Shown: in pieces, positions 53,546-63,336 of the stretch
Layout of the letters: every line of letters begins with the position of its first letter
Numbering within the stretch: position 1 is the first letter of the stretch
Assembly: GCA_022446795.1 (NCBI GenBank)
Contig: JAKVBX010000020.1
Span: 22,405 to 86,404, forward strand
Length of the DNA: 64,000 nt
Source of the DNA: Phycisphaerales bacterium
GTDB lineage: Bacteria; Planctomycetota; Phycisphaerae; Phycisphaerales; SM1A02
Reading direction: 5' to 3'
Made by a program: the position numbers and the translations under genes
Notes under the pieces: generated by a model
Database searches by the model: none
The model's input: only the letters and a program-made list of their open reading frames with translations
What the model was told of the DNA's origin: nothing

Positions 53546-55203
53546 CAGTCTTTCATCGGAATCTGGACGTCCTGGTCTTCGGCACAGCGACGAGCCGAGT
53601 CATAGCCGGCATCCGCATGTCGGAAGATGCCCATCATGGGATCGTTTGTCAGGACGCGTCGGACCCGGGCCTCGGCCTCGGGAGTGCCGTCCGCGACGAC
53701 GACCTGGCCGGCATGCTGGCTGAAGCCGATGCCCACTCCGCCGCCATGGTGGAAGGACACCCAACTGGCGCCGCTGGCGATGTTGACGCCGAAGTTCAGG
53801 AGCGGCCAGTCGCTGACCGCGTCGGTGCCATCCATCATGCCTTCGGTCTCGCGATTGGGCGAGGCGACCGAGCCGCAGTCCAGGTGGTCACGCCCGATGA
53901 CGATCGGGGCCTTGACCTTGCCATCACGAACGAGTTGATTGAAGAGCACGCCGGCCTTGTCCCGTTCACCAAGTCCGAACCAGCAGATTCGCGAGGGCAG
54001 GCCCTGGAAGGCCACGCGTTCGCCGGCCAGTCGCAGCCATCGATGGAGGCTCTGGTCCTCGGGGAACAGTTCCAGCAGGGCCCGGTCCGTCACGGCGATG
54101 TCCTCGGGATCACCCGAGAGCGCCGCCCAGCGGAACGGCCCGCGGCCGAGACAGAACTGGGGACGGATATAGGCCGGAACGAATCCCGGGAAATCGAAGG
54201 CCCGTCCATAGCCATTGTCCATCGCCCGCTGTCGGATGTTGTTGCCGTAGTCAAACGTCTTCGCGCCGCGGTCCATGAGCATGACCATCAGCTCCACGTG
54301 GCGAGTCATCGACTCGATGGACGCCTTGACCGCTGCGTCGGGATCGCTTCGGCGAAGCTGCTCCGCCTGCGGACGGTCCATGGTGTGAGGCCAGTACCCC
54401 TCGAGGCAATCATGTGCCGAGGTCTGGTCGGTCAGCGCGTCAGGAGTAATGTCCCGTTCCACGAGCCGTTCCAGGAGATGGACGGCGTTGCCCAGCCAGC
54501 CGATGGACACGGCCTCGCCGGCATCCCGGGCCGCGATGGCACGATCAATGGCGGCGTCGAGATCCTCGACGATTTCATCGAGGTAACGATCGTGTACCCG
54601 CTTCTCCAGTCGCTCGCGGCAGACCTCCGCGATGAGACAGGTGCCCTCGTTCATGGTCACCGACAGGGGCTGGGCGCCACCCATGCCGCCGCAGCCGGCG
54701 GTCACGCAGAGTCGGCCCTTGAGTGAACCGCCGAAGTGCTGGCGGCCGCACTCGGCAAAGGTCTCGTAAGTGCCCTGGAGAATGCCCTGCGTTCCAATGT
54801 AGATCCAGGATCCGGCCGTCATCTGGCCGTACATGATCAGGCCCTTCTGGGCCAGGTCATCGAAATGCTCCTGCGTCGCCCAGTGGGGGACCAGGTTCGA
54901 GTTGGCGATCATCACGCGGGGCGCATCGACATGGGTCTGGACCACGCCGACGGGCTTGCCGGACTGGACCAGGAGCGTCTGGTCGGGCTCCAGGTCCTTG
55001 AGCGACGCAACGATGGCATCGAAGGCCTCCCAGGACCGGGCGGCCTGTCCGCGGCCACCGTAGACGACCAGTTGGTCGGGGAGTTCCGCGACCTCCGGGT
55101 CGAGGTTGTTCATCAGCATCCGCATGGCCGCTTCGGCCTGCCAGGTGCGGCAGCTGAGCTCGGTTCCGCGTGGTGCTCGAATCGTTCTTGAAGTCGTCGT
55201 CAT
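53542..55203 (-). CDS. hutU: Urocanate hydratase
   Basis: 553 residues from ATG at 55203. It converts urocanate to imidazolonepropionate using tightly bound NAD. Conserved pieces include [69 protein letters not shown] and [19 protein letters not shown], all typical of the family, and a near-perfect length match. Sits between hutH (57 bases upstream) and hutI (overlapping). Confidence 0.97.
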   Translation of the reverse strand: MTTTSRTIRAPRGTELSCRTWQAEAAMRMLMNNLDPEVAELPDQLVVYGGRGQAARSWEAFDAIVASLKDLEPDQTLLVQSGKPVGVVQTHVDAPRVMIANSNLVPHWATQEHFDDLAQKGLIMYGQMTAGSWIYIGTQGILQGTYETFAECGRQHFGGSLKGRLCVTAGCGGMGGAQPLSVTMNEGTCLIAEVCRERLEKRVHDRYLDEIVEDLDAAIDRAIAARDAGEAVSIGWLGNAVHLLERLVERDITPDALTDQTSAHDCLEGYWPHTMDRPQAEQLRRSDPDAAVKASIESMTRHVELMVMLMDRGAKTFDYGNNIRQRAMDNGYGRAFDFPGFVPAYIRPQFCLGRGPFRWAALSGDPEDIAVTDRALLELFPEDQSLHRWLRLAGERVAFQGLPSRICWFGLGERDKAGVLFNQLVRDGKVKAPIVIGRDHLDCGSVASPNRETEGMMDGTDAVSDWPLLNFGVNIASGASWVSFHHGGGVGIGFSQHAGQVVVADGTPEAEARVRRVLTNDPMMGIFRHADAGYDSARRCAEDQDVQIPMKDW

Positions 55204-55260
55204 GGCTCGGTCCCCAGGGGCGATTCATGCATGGTAGTGCGACTTCGGGGTCGGGGCTCC

Positions 55261-56796
55261 CTATTCCCAGGTCGACAAATCGCCTCGCTGGATCATGTCC
55301 GCGAGTTGCTCGATGTCGGGGCCGGGAGGGCGATCTGCCGTCAGTGGTGGGATCTGACTCCGGATGCGTTCGTGGACGGACTCGACGCCGGCGCCACTGA
55401 CCAGGGGACGCTGGTGCTCAAGTCCCTCGCTCATGATCAGCAGCTCGATGGCGATGACATCGCGGCACAGCCGAAGGCTCGCGGCCAGTTGATGTGCCGA
55501 CGTGGCGCCCATCGAGTTGTAATCCTCGATCCCGGCCGAGGTCGGGATGTTCGCGACACTGGCTGGCGTCGCCAGCGTCTGCATCTCGTTGCAACAGGCT
55601 GCCGCCGTGTACTGGGCGATCATCAGTCCACTGTGGAGACCGGGGCGCGGGCTCAGGCAGGCCGGGCAGAGGTTCTCGGGATCGTGGCCCGACAGCAGCC
55701 AGAAGGTCCGCCGTTCCGCGATGCCCGCGACATGGCACAGGGCGATGCACACCGTGTCCATGGCAATGGCCAGTGGCATGCCGTGGAAGTTGGCGCCGCT
55801 GAGGATCTGGTTCTCCGCGGGGAAGACCAGGGGATTGTCCGTGACCGCGCCCAGTTCGCACTCGACGATCCCATGGGCCCAGTAGATCGCGTCAAAGGCG
55901 GCGCCGAGAACCTGCGGTGTCGCCCGCAGGCAGTATGGATCCTGCACCCTCGGGTCATCCTCGCGATGGCTGGGGATGATCTCGCTTCCCTCAAGCAGTC
56001 CACGGATTCGATCCGCCACGATGCGTTGGCCATTCTGGCCGCGGGCCAGGTGAATGCGTTCATCAAACGGACTGTCGGAACCGCGGCAGGCGTCGACGGC
56101 CATCGCGGCCGACGAGAGGGCCGCATCCAGCACGCGATGGGCGCTTCGCAGTTCCAGGGCCGCCATGGCGGCCATCATGTGCGTCCCGTTGATCAGGGCG
56201 AGGCCTTCCTTCGCCTTCAGCGCGATGGGCGACAGGCCGACCTGGGCCAGGGCCGCACCGCCATCGAGCACCGGACCATCCCGTCCGATCCGAGCCTGGC
56301 CTTCACCGACGAGAACGAGCGAGAGGTGCGCCAACGGCGCCAGGTCTCCGGACGCACCGACGGACCCACGCGAGGGAACGACCGGCACGACGTCGTGATT
56401 CAGCAGGCCAAGCAGGGCATGAACAACCTCGGGGCGAACGCCCGAGTGTCCCCGGGACAGGCTTGCAGCCAGCAGCAGCAGCATGCCTCGGACCGCCTCA
56501 TGAGGAAGCGGGTCGCCAACACCTGCGGCATGAGATCGGAGGATGTTGAGTTGGATCTCCTCGACCTCGTCCGGCGTGATTCGATGCTGGGACAGGGATC
56601 CGAAGCCGGTGTTGATCCCGTAGACCGGGTCCGCGGCTTCGGCCATGCTGTCGACCACCCGACGGGCGGCCAGGATGGCCTCGACAGCCGATGCCGCGAG
56701 TTCCACGTGTTGGCCGTGCTGGGCGACGGCGTCGACCTCGTCCAGGTCCAGCGGGGCACCGGTGAGGATCAGCGAGTTGTCAGTAGGGGTGGTCAC
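55261..56796 (-). CDS. hutH: Histidine ammonia-lyase
   Basis: 511 residues from GTG at 56796; a longer frame starts at 56847 but the added residues are not family-like. It deaminates histidine to urocanate. The MIO-forming Ala-Ser-Gly is in GSVGASGDLAPLAHLSLV. YGINTGFGSL and QDPYCLRATPQV are diagnostic, and EDYNSMGATSAHQL is near the C terminus. First gene of the hut operon; the gap to the divergent membrane-protein gene is 98 bases and may hold the promoter. No HutC-like regulator or hutF/hutG is visible. Confidence 0.95.
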   Translation of the reverse strand: MTTPTDNSLILTGAPLDLDEVDAVAQHGQHVELAASAVEAILAARRVVDSMAEAADPVYGINTGFGSLSQHRITPDEVEEIQLNILRSHAAGVGDPLPHEAVRGMLLLLAASLSRGHSGVRPEVVHALLGLLNHDVVPVVPSRGSVGASGDLAPLAHLSLVLVGEGQARIGRDGPVLDGGAALAQVGLSPIALKAKEGLALINGTHMMAAMAALELRSAHRVLDAALSSAAMAVDACRGSDSPFDERIHLARGQNGQRIVADRIRGLLEGSEIIPSHREDDPRVQDPYCLRATPQVLGAAFDAIYWAHGIVECELGAVTDNPLVFPAENQILSGANFHGMPLAIAMDTVCIALCHVAGIAERRTFWLLSGHDPENLCPACLSPRPGLHSGLMIAQYTAAACCNEMQTLATPASVANIPTSAGIEDYNSMGATSAHQLAASLRLCRDVIAIELLIMSEGLEHQRPLVSGAGVESVHERIRSQIPPLTADRPPGPDIEQLADMIQRGDLSTWE

Positions 56797-56894
56797 GGGC
56801 AAGAGAATAGCCGGGCGACTTGCTTCGCCGCATCCTCGAGGCTCCAATGTGCCGATGAAAGCCCCGGGTCGGCCCGGGTGATGGGAGACAGGTC

Positions 56895-57830
56895 TTGGCG
56901 AATCGGCAGATCAATGGGTGGCTCAGCCAGATGAATGACGCTCCGGCCGAGCCGCTGCCGGCCGTCAAGCCCGAGCCGACACCGATGGAAGCCACGCGGG
57001 AATGGGTGGTCTTCATCTGCGGCATCGCCCTCTGTGGACTCAGCTTCCTGGTCATCGAGGGCTGGCTGCTGTCACCCCGGGGCAGTTTCGGCCCCACGAT
57101 TCTCCAGGCAGCCCAACCCGGCCCGGCGGTCGTAGCCATGGCGCTGGCCCTGGGGGTCTGCTTCATCATCGCCGTGGGCGTGGCCCGCCTGCTGAAATCA
57201 CCCAACAAGGGACTCGTCGTCGTGGGACTCGGCCTGGGCTGGCTCGCCTGGCGGCTCAAGGGTGTCGAGACCATTGCCTTTTCCGGCTCGTTCTCGGTCC
57301 TGGCGATCGAGGGACTCATCTGGACCGCGGTGGTGCTGGTCATGGTGGTTGGTGTCTTTGCCGCCGGGGGATCACTTCAGTACGTGCAGCCCCGTGCAGG
57401 AAACCAGCGACTGGATGACTGGGCCGCAAGCAAATCCGCCGGAATCCTGGTGCTGTGTGGCCTCTGTGCGCTGCCCGTGGCGTGGCTCTTTGCCCAATCA
57501 CCACTGCGCGGACAGGCGCTTGCAGCGGCGACACTCGGCGCGATGGCCGTCGGCATCGTTGGTCGCTTGTCAGCGCCTCATGCCCAGCCCATCCTGCTCT
57601 TCATGGCACCGGTCCTCGCGGCGACCCTGGCCCAGTGGGTGCTGGCGGTGACGATGCCGGCTGAACAGTTGGCCACGCTCTTCGTTCAAGGTGAGTTCCC
57701 GCACCTGTTGATCCCGGTTCCGATCGACTGGGTCGCCGGATCATTCATGGGGGTGGCGTGGGGGTACTACATCGGGAACGCATTCCTGCACCATGAACCC
57801 GATGACGCCCAGCTGCAGCAGGCGGCCTGA
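56895..57830 (+). CDS. Polytopic membrane protein of unknown function
   Basis: 311 residues from TTG at 56895 (GGGAG upstream); ATG at 56931 is an alternative. A hydrophilic, Pro-rich start of about 35 residues is followed by roughly seven to eight hydrophobic helices (VVFICGIALCGLSFLVI, VVAMALALGVCFIIAVGVA, GLIWTAVVLVMVVGVFAAGG and others). A short conserved-looking end, GVAWGYYIGNAFLHHEPDD, follows. I recognise no family. It diverges from hutH and converges with the DinB-like gene. Confidence 0.75.
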   Translation: MANRQINGWLSQMNDAPAEPLPAVKPEPTPMEATREWVVFICGIALCGLSFLVIEGWLLSPRGSFGPTILQAAQPGPAVVAMALALGVCFIIAVGVARLLKSPNKGLVVVGLGLGWLAWRLKGVETIAFSGSFSVLAIEGLIWTAVVLVMVVGVFAAGGSLQYVQPRAGNQRLDDWAASKSAGILVLCGLCALPVAWLFAQSPLRGQALAAATLGAMAVGIVGRLSAPHAQPILLFMAPVLAATLAQWVLAVTMPAEQLATLFVQGEFPHLLIPVPIDWVAGSFMGVAWGYYIGNAFLHHEPDDAQLQQAA

Positions 57831-57832
57831 TC

Positions 57833-58345
57833 TCAGTCGGGAATGACCCTCGGGAATTCAATCGCTCGACGCAGATCGGTCAACTGGCCGGCATGGCATC
57901 CGTTGTGAAAGCAGATTCGCAGGACCAGTTCACCATTGGTGAGCGTCGTTCCATGGTGCACGGTCGGCGTATCGAGCATCTCGGCACTCGTGCCACGAAC
58001 GGCTCCGGCCAGTCGCGTGATGGCCGCCCGGAAGACCTCCAGCCCGCGGGCCAGGCCGGGGTACCGCGCCGGATCTTCCAGGGGAACGGAGCCCTTGCTG
58101 ACGAGGTCCGGATCGAAGCGGAGATCGTCACCGCCAGGGACGTAGTCCGTCTCGGGCAACCCCTGGCCATCGAAGCGTTCCGCCAGCCGGTTCATCGACA
58201 GGGCGCAATGGCCAAGCATCCAGATCGGGTGGTTCGGGAGGTCCGTGGTCATGGTGGTCCGGGTGTCATCCTGGAACCCGGAGAGGTACCGCGTGAAGAG
58301 GTGCTCGGTGTATTCCACGGCGTGAGCCAACGTCTGGGGATCCAT
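57833..58345 (-). CDS. DinB-like metal-binding protein
   Basis: 170 residues from ATG at 58345; the longer frame continues but without family features. Helical bundle with the three expected DinB-type histidines: MLGHCALSMNRLAE, then a middle region with VHHGTTL, and FHNGCHAGQLTDLRR near the C terminus. Such proteins are putative metal-dependent thiol transferases or damage-inducible proteins of unknown substrate. It diverges from the CoA-ligase operon across 104 bases. Confidence 0.75.
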   Translation of the reverse strand: MDPQTLAHAVEYTEHLFTRYLSGFQDDTRTTMTTDLPNHPIWMLGHCALSMNRLAERFDGQGLPETDYVPGGDDLRFDPDLVSKGSVPLEDPARYPGLARGLEVFRAAITRLAGAVRGTSAEMLDTPTVHHGTTLTNGELVLRICFHNGCHAGQLTDLRRAIEFPRVIPD

Positions 58346-58449
58346 GGCAGCCTCCAAGAGCAGGGGGGAGGGATCGGGGGGGCGATGGGCCCCATCATGA
58401 CTCCAACGGATATACCATGCCGGGTTTCCCGGGAGGTTGGAGTACAGCC

Positions 58450-59991
58450 GTGGCACGATTGCATGAATATCAAGGCAAGACGCTGCTGAAGCAGCACGGC
58501 GTGACGATTCCCGCCGGAACAGTCATTCGCAAGCCGGAAGAAGCCTCCGATGCCCTCGAGACGCTCGGGGGACGCGTGGTTCTGAAGGTGCAGGCCTGGA
58601 TCACCGGCCGCAAGGCGCTGGGTGGGGTCCAGTTCGCCGAGACGGCCGAGGAGGCCGAGTCGGCCGCTTCGGTGATGCTTGGCATGCAGTTCGGGCACTT
58701 CCCGGTCCAGGAAGTCCTGGTCGAGGAATGCGTGCCGATTGCTCATGAGCTGTTTGTCTCACTGACAATCGACGACGCCGCTCGGGCACCGATGCTGCTC
58801 CTGGACTGCCACGGCGGCTCGGGAATCGAGGATCGAGCCGCGGACGTGGCGCGACTGGCCATCTCGGTAACCGACGGAATCCACCCGCAGGCTGTTCGAC
58901 GCGTTCTGCTGGACTCGCCGATTCCCGAGGAACACCACCCGGCAGTCGTTGATGCCATCGAGAAGATCATCGCCACGGCTCGGACCGTCGAAGCACGATC
59001 ACTGGAAGTCAATCCGCTGGTCATCCTCGAGGATGGTCGGGTGGTGGCAGCAGACTGCCGGATCACCATCGACGACTACGCGGTCTTCCGTCATCCGGAA
59101 CTGGGCATCGAGATCGCCCGCGAGCTGGATCACCCGGCCACGATGCTGGAGCAGATTGCCTACCGGGTGGAACAGCAGGATCACCGCGGCACCTTCTACT
59201 TCGCACAGCTGCCCATCGAGGGCCACGAGTCCGGTCGCGGACTCATCGGATTCCACGGTGCCGGCGGTGGTGGCTCGATGATGTCCATGGACGCCGTGAG
59301 CAACGAGGGCTTCACGCTGGCGAACTTCTGCGACACCTCGGGCAATCCCTCGGCCGCAAAGGTCTACCGGGCCGCCCGGATCATCCTGGAGCAGAAGGGA
59401 CTCAAGGGCTACTTCGGATCCGGCTCCGGCGTGGCCTCACAGGAGCAGTTCCACTCGGCCTACGGCCTGGCCAAGGCCTTCAACGAGATGAAGATGACGC
59501 TCCCCGTGGTGATTCGACTCGGCGGTAATGCCGAGGATCGCGCCGTGGACATCCTCGAGGATGCCTGCCGCGACCTGCCCGCAACCGTCGAGGGCTATCG
59601 CAAGGACGACACCCCGGCCTTCTGTGCCGATCGGTTCGCAACGCTGGTGGACGAGAAGGCCGGCCCCGGGACCTCCGATGCCCTGGGCCGCTCGGTACCG
59701 GGTTGGGTCGGCGGCGCCGCCGAGGCCTTCCCCATCGAGGGTGGGCACGTGTGGATCAACACCTCCGAGTGTGACGCGGACCTCACGGCGAAGATGGCCG
59801 AGTGGTCAGGCGGTCTGCTTGAGGATGACGGAAACGGGGTGCCGACGCTGGCCGTGACGCCGGAGGAAGCCGCCAAGGCGGACTCCGAGTTCATCGCGTG
59901 CGAGATCGAATGCCTGAGGGCGGGGCGACCAGTCCTGTTCGTTGATCTTCCGATCGCCGGCATTGACACCGTTGCCGAAGGGAGCTGCTGA
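58450..59991 (+). CDS. CoA ligase beta subunit, citryl-CoA synthetase-like (SucC family)
   Basis: 513-514 residues from GTG at 58450, after a GGAG site. ATP-grasp N-terminal domain (ARLHEYQGKTLLKQHGV, EARSLEVNPLVI), then the CoA-ligase domain (GFHGAGGGGSMMSMD, CDTSGNPSAAKVYRAARIIL). The SGNPS element resembles the SGAPS of ATP-citrate lyase more than the GGGA of E. coli SucC. It is about 125 residues longer than SucC, with an extra C-terminal region (residues 395-514). With the alpha gene two bases away and a citryl-CoA lyase-like gene downstream, I favour citryl-CoA synthetase; a succinyl- or malyl-CoA synthetase is the alternative. Confidence 0.75.
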   Translation: MARLHEYQGKTLLKQHGVTIPAGTVIRKPEEASDALETLGGRVVLKVQAWITGRKALGGVQFAETAEEAESAASVMLGMQFGHFPVQEVLVEECVPIAHELFVSLTIDDAARAPMLLLDCHGGSGIEDRAADVARLAISVTDGIHPQAVRRVLLDSPIPEEHHPAVVDAIEKIIATARTVEARSLEVNPLVILEDGRVVAADCRITIDDYAVFRHPELGIEIARELDHPATMLEQIAYRVEQQDHRGTFYFAQLPIEGHESGRGLIGFHGAGGGGSMMSMDAVSNEGFTLANFCDTSGNPSAAKVYRAARIILEQKGLKGYFGSGSGVASQEQFHSAYGLAKAFNEMKMTLPVVIRLGGNAEDRAVDILEDACRDLPATVEGYRKDDTPAFCADRFATLVDEKAGPGTSDALGRSVPGWVGGAAEAFPIEGGHVWINTSECDADLTAKMAEWSGGLLEDDGNGVPTLAVTPEEAAKADSEFIACEIECLRAGRPVLFVDLPIAGIDTVAEGSC

Positions 59992-59992
59992 C

Positions 59993-60913
59993 ATGGCCAT
60001 CATCATTGACGAAACGAAGAAGGTCATGATCCAGGGCATCACCGGCCGTGAAGGTCGAGCCCGGACACGGTTGATGCGTGACTTTGGAACCTGCGTCGTC
60101 GGCGGCTGCACACCGGGCAAGGGTGGACAGGATGTCGAGGGCATCGCGGTGCATGACACCGTGTCCGAGGTGGTCGAGGCCACCGGTGGTGTTGATGTCT
60201 CGGTGGTCTTCGTCCCGGCCCGCCTGGTCAAGGCGGCTGCGATCGAGGCGATCGAGGCGGGCGTCAAACTGGTCATGCTGGTCCCGGACCGTGTTCCGCT
60301 GTGGGACGCCATGGCCATTGCTGAATGTGCTGCTGCCAATGACGCTGAATTCATCGGCCCCAATACGCTGGGTGTGATCTCGCCGGGCCGAGCCGTGCTG
60401 GGCATGATCGGTGGTCGTGCCGAGTCCGCCCGCCAGTGGTTCAACGAGCCGATCCCAGGCCGGACCGTGGGCGTGATTTCGCGCAGTGGTGGCATGTCCT
60501 CGTCCTGCGGCTACTACCTGAGTCGTGCCGGGCTCGGCATCTCGACGATCTGCCATGTCGGCGGTGACTCCGTGCTCGGCCTGACCTTCCCCGAGGTGGC
60601 CCTGAAGTTCCAGGCCGATCCTGAAACCGATGCCATCGTCCTCTTCGGTGAGATCGGTGGCTCGATGGAGGAACGCCTCGCCGACCTGATGACCTCGGGC
60701 GAGATCACCAAGCCGGTGGTTGCCTACATCGGCGGCAAGGCGGCCCGTGAAGGCACGCGCTTCAGTCATGCCGGTGCCATCATCGAGGGCGACCGCGGCA
60801 CCCATGCCGGCAAGGTCCGCGCGCTCCAGGAGGCTGGGGCTACCGTTGTCGATGGTTTCGGTGATCTGCCGGAGGCCACGCTTGGTGTGTTCGAAGCGGC
60901 CAGCCAGTCCTAG
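59993..60913 (+). CDS. CoA ligase alpha subunit, citryl-CoA synthetase-like (SucD family)
   Basis: 306 residues from ATG at 59993, one base after the beta-subunit stop. CoA-binding Rossmann start VMIQGITGREG, then GGCTPGKGGQDVEG. His259 in FSHAGAIIEGDRGTHAG is the phospho-histidine. In the E. coli enzyme IGPNCPG has a CoA-near Cys; here it reads IGPNTLGVISPG with Thr125. The next block is SRSGGMSSS, as in ATP-citrate lyase (SRSGGMS), instead of SRSGTLTYE. An insertion of about ten residues lies near 140-155. The SRSGGMS match is my main reason for preferring citryl-CoA synthetase. Confidence 0.78.
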   Translation: MAIIIDETKKVMIQGITGREGRARTRLMRDFGTCVVGGCTPGKGGQDVEGIAVHDTVSEVVEATGGVDVSVVFVPARLVKAAAIEAIEAGVKLVMLVPDRVPLWDAMAIAECAAANDAEFIGPNTLGVISPGRAVLGMIGGRAESARQWFNEPIPGRTVGVISRSGGMSSSCGYYLSRAGLGISTICHVGGDSVLGLTFPEVALKFQADPETDAIVLFGEIGGSMEERLADLMTSGEITKPVVAYIGGKAAREGTRFSHAGAIIEGDRGTHAGKVRALQEAGATVVDGFGDLPEATLGVFEAASQS

Positions 60914-60923
60914 GAGGCTGAAG

Positions 60924-63206
60924 ATGCAACCGGCTCGATCCGCGATCCGGGCAGCGCTTGTGTTCAGCATGCTGCTGCTGTTCGCGATGGTTCCACTGGT
61001 TGGAGCTGCCGAGAAGGTGCTCAACGGGTCGATCCAGGAGCGATGGCTCGACGACCATCGTCTTGCCTATCAACTGGATGGTCCCGATGGCCCGGAGAAC
61101 TGGGTCATGGATGCGAGAACCGGTGTCGCCTCCAGGTTAGACACGCCGTCGAAGGCCGCGACGCTGGTGCCGGAACGAGTCGCGGCATCACGCGGGGGTG
61201 GGGAAGAGGTCGAGATCGTTTTCCGCAACGCCCTCGAGGTTCCGGTCGAACTGTTCTGGCTTGATCCCGGATCCCGGCGGACGTCCTACGGGATGCTGGC
61301 GGCCGGTGCGCGTCGAGGCCAACACACCTACGAGGGGCATGCCTGGATCATCGTCGGTCCCGACGGGGAAGATCTCACCGGATTCGTCGCCGGGCCAGGA
61401 TCATCCATGGCGAGGATCGACGACGAGTCCATCAGGGCCTGGTCCGACCTGGTCCGTGAAGAAGAGGAGAAGCCGCCGGCCAGGTCGCCGGAGGATCGTC
61501 CTCGGCTGAAGGTCGAGCAGCACAATCTCGTGCTTCATGCCCCAGGCGCCGACCCGAGGACGCTGACCGAGGATGGACAGGCCGATTCACCATGGCATGC
61601 TCGCCGGGGCTGGCATTCGCCGGATCGTCGCTGGGCCCTGGCGATGCGCATCGACAAGGCCGAGGAACACCTGGTTCACCTGATCGACGTGGCCCCCGAT
61701 GATCGAGTCGAACCCGTGCTCCGATCACACCAGTACAACAAGCCCGGTGACCGCATCCGACACCAGCGGCCGGCCGGCTTCGACCTGCACACCGGCGAAC
61801 GCATGGATGTGGATCCCGCGCTGGTTCCCAACCCCTGGTCGATCAACCGGATCTCCTGGCATCCCGATGGTGACCGGGTCCGCATGCTCTACAACCAGCG
61901 GGGTCACCAGGTTCTTCGGCTGGTGGAACTCGATCTTCGCACCGGCGAGTCCCGGGTCCTCATCGAGGAACAGTCGCCGACGTTCATTGATTACTCAGGC
62001 AAGCTGTTTCTGCACATCATGGAAGATGGCGACCGGGCCATCTGGATGAGCGAGCGAAGCGGGTACAACCATCTTGAACTCGTGGACCTCGAGACGGGCG
62101 ACCGAACGCCCTTGACCGAGGGCCCCTGGGTCGTCCGGGGGGTCGACGAGGTTGACGAGGACGCGGGCACGGTACGCCTCCGCTGCCTGGGACTTGATCC
62201 GGACCAGGATCCGTACCACGTGCACCATGCGATCGTCGACCTGGACACGCGTGAGATGCGCCGGCTCACCGATGGTGACGGGACGCACGACATCGAATTC
62301 TCGCCGGATGGATCCTGGTACGTCGACCGATGGAGTCGCGTCGATCTTCCACCCGTCCATGAATTGCGGCGTACGTCCGATGGACAACTGGTTGCGGAAC
62401 TGGCCCGAGCCGACGCCACCGATCTCCTGGAGGCCCGTGACTGGAGCCTGCCGGAACGATTCGTGGCCAAGGGCCGCGATGGTGAGACGGATATCTGGGG
62501 GATCATCGTTCGCCCACGCGACTTTGACCCCACCCGTCGCTACCCGGTGATTGAACACATCTACGCCGGCCCGCATGGGCACTTTGTTCCCAAGTCATTC
62601 AATCCTCGCCGGCGCATGAGCGACTTCGCCGACCTGGGGGCCGTTGTGGTCCAGATCGATGGCATGGGAACCAACTGGCGATCCAAGGCATTCCATGACG
62701 TGGCCTGGAAGAACCTCGGTGATTCAGGCTTCCCCGATCGGATCGAGTGGATGAAGGCCGCGGCGGCGGACCGGAACTGGATTGACCTGGATCATGTCGG
62801 CATCTACGGCGGCAGCGCCGGTGGCCAGAGCGCACTCCGTGCCTTGCTGGCACACGGTGATTTCTATGACGTTGCGGTGGCGGACTGTGGGTGTCATGAC
62901 AATCGCATGGACAAGATCTGGTGGAACGAACTCTGGATGGGATGGCCGATCGGCGATCACTATGACGAACAGTCCAACGTGACCAATGCTCACAAGCTCG
63001 AGGGTGAGCTCATGCTGGTGCTGGGCGGGCTGGATCGGAACGTCGATCCGGCCTCGACGCTCCAGGTCGTGGACGCCCTGGTCAAGGCCGACAAGGACTT
63101 CGAGTTCGTCCTCATGCCCACGGCCGGACACGGAGCGGCCGGGAGCCCCTACGGGCACCGGCGGAGCCTTGATTTCTTCACGAGAAAGCTGGTGGAGCGG
63201 GAATGA
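60924..63206 (+). CDS. Secreted dipeptidyl-peptidase IV-like S9 peptidase
   Basis: 760 residues from ATG at 60924, with AGGAGG eight bases upstream. A signal peptide (LVFSMLLLFAMVPLVGAAE) marks export. An eight-blade propeller region is followed by an alpha/beta-hydrolase domain: GIYGGSAGGQSALRAL (catalytic Ser), an Asp in LVLGGLDRNVDPAS, and His in MPTAGHGAAGS. The S9B family removes N-terminal dipeptides. An insert at about 90-180 (DPGSRRTSYGMLAAGARRGQ) resembles the VHL-like beta domain sometimes found in such proteins. It lies 10 bases after the CoA ligase alpha gene and 130 before the lyase gene, an odd metabolic neighbour. Confidence 0.9.
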   Translation: MQPARSAIRAALVFSMLLLFAMVPLVGAAEKVLNGSIQERWLDDHRLAYQLDGPDGPENWVMDARTGVASRLDTPSKAATLVPERVAASRGGGEEVEIVFRNALEVPVELFWLDPGSRRTSYGMLAAGARRGQHTYEGHAWIIVGPDGEDLTGFVAGPGSSMARIDDESIRAWSDLVREEEEKPPARSPEDRPRLKVEQHNLVLHAPGADPRTLTEDGQADSPWHARRGWHSPDRRWALAMRIDKAEEHLVHLIDVAPDDRVEPVLRSHQYNKPGDRIRHQRPAGFDLHTGERMDVDPALVPNPWSINRISWHPDGDRVRMLYNQRGHQVLRLVELDLRTGESRVLIEEQSPTFIDYSGKLFLHIMEDGDRAIWMSERSGYNHLELVDLETGDRTPLTEGPWVVRGVDEVDEDAGTVRLRCLGLDPDQDPYHVHHAIVDLDTREMRRLTDGDGTHDIEFSPDGSWYVDRWSRVDLPPVHELRRTSDGQLVAELARADATDLLEARDWSLPERFVAKGRDGETDIWGIIVRPRDFDPTRRYPVIEHIYAGPHGHFVPKSFNPRRRMSDFADLGAVVVQIDGMGTNWRSKAFHDVAWKNLGDSGFPDRIEWMKAAAADRNWIDLDHVGIYGGSAGGQSALRALLAHGDFYDVAVADCGCHDNRMDKIWWNELWMGWPIGDHYDEQSNVTNAHKLEGELMLVLGGLDRNVDPASTLQVVDALVKADKDFEFVLMPTAGHGAAGSPYGHRRSLDFFTRKLVERE

Positions 63207-63336
63207 ACACGCTGCCACCACTTTCGAGGAGCGGCCGAGTCGCGGTATCGTTCCCGTTCGGCGTCCCGGGCGCCACCTGCCAAGAACAACAGGGCCACCT
63301 CGCCGGGGTCACGGCCCGAGATCGCTAGGAGACACC

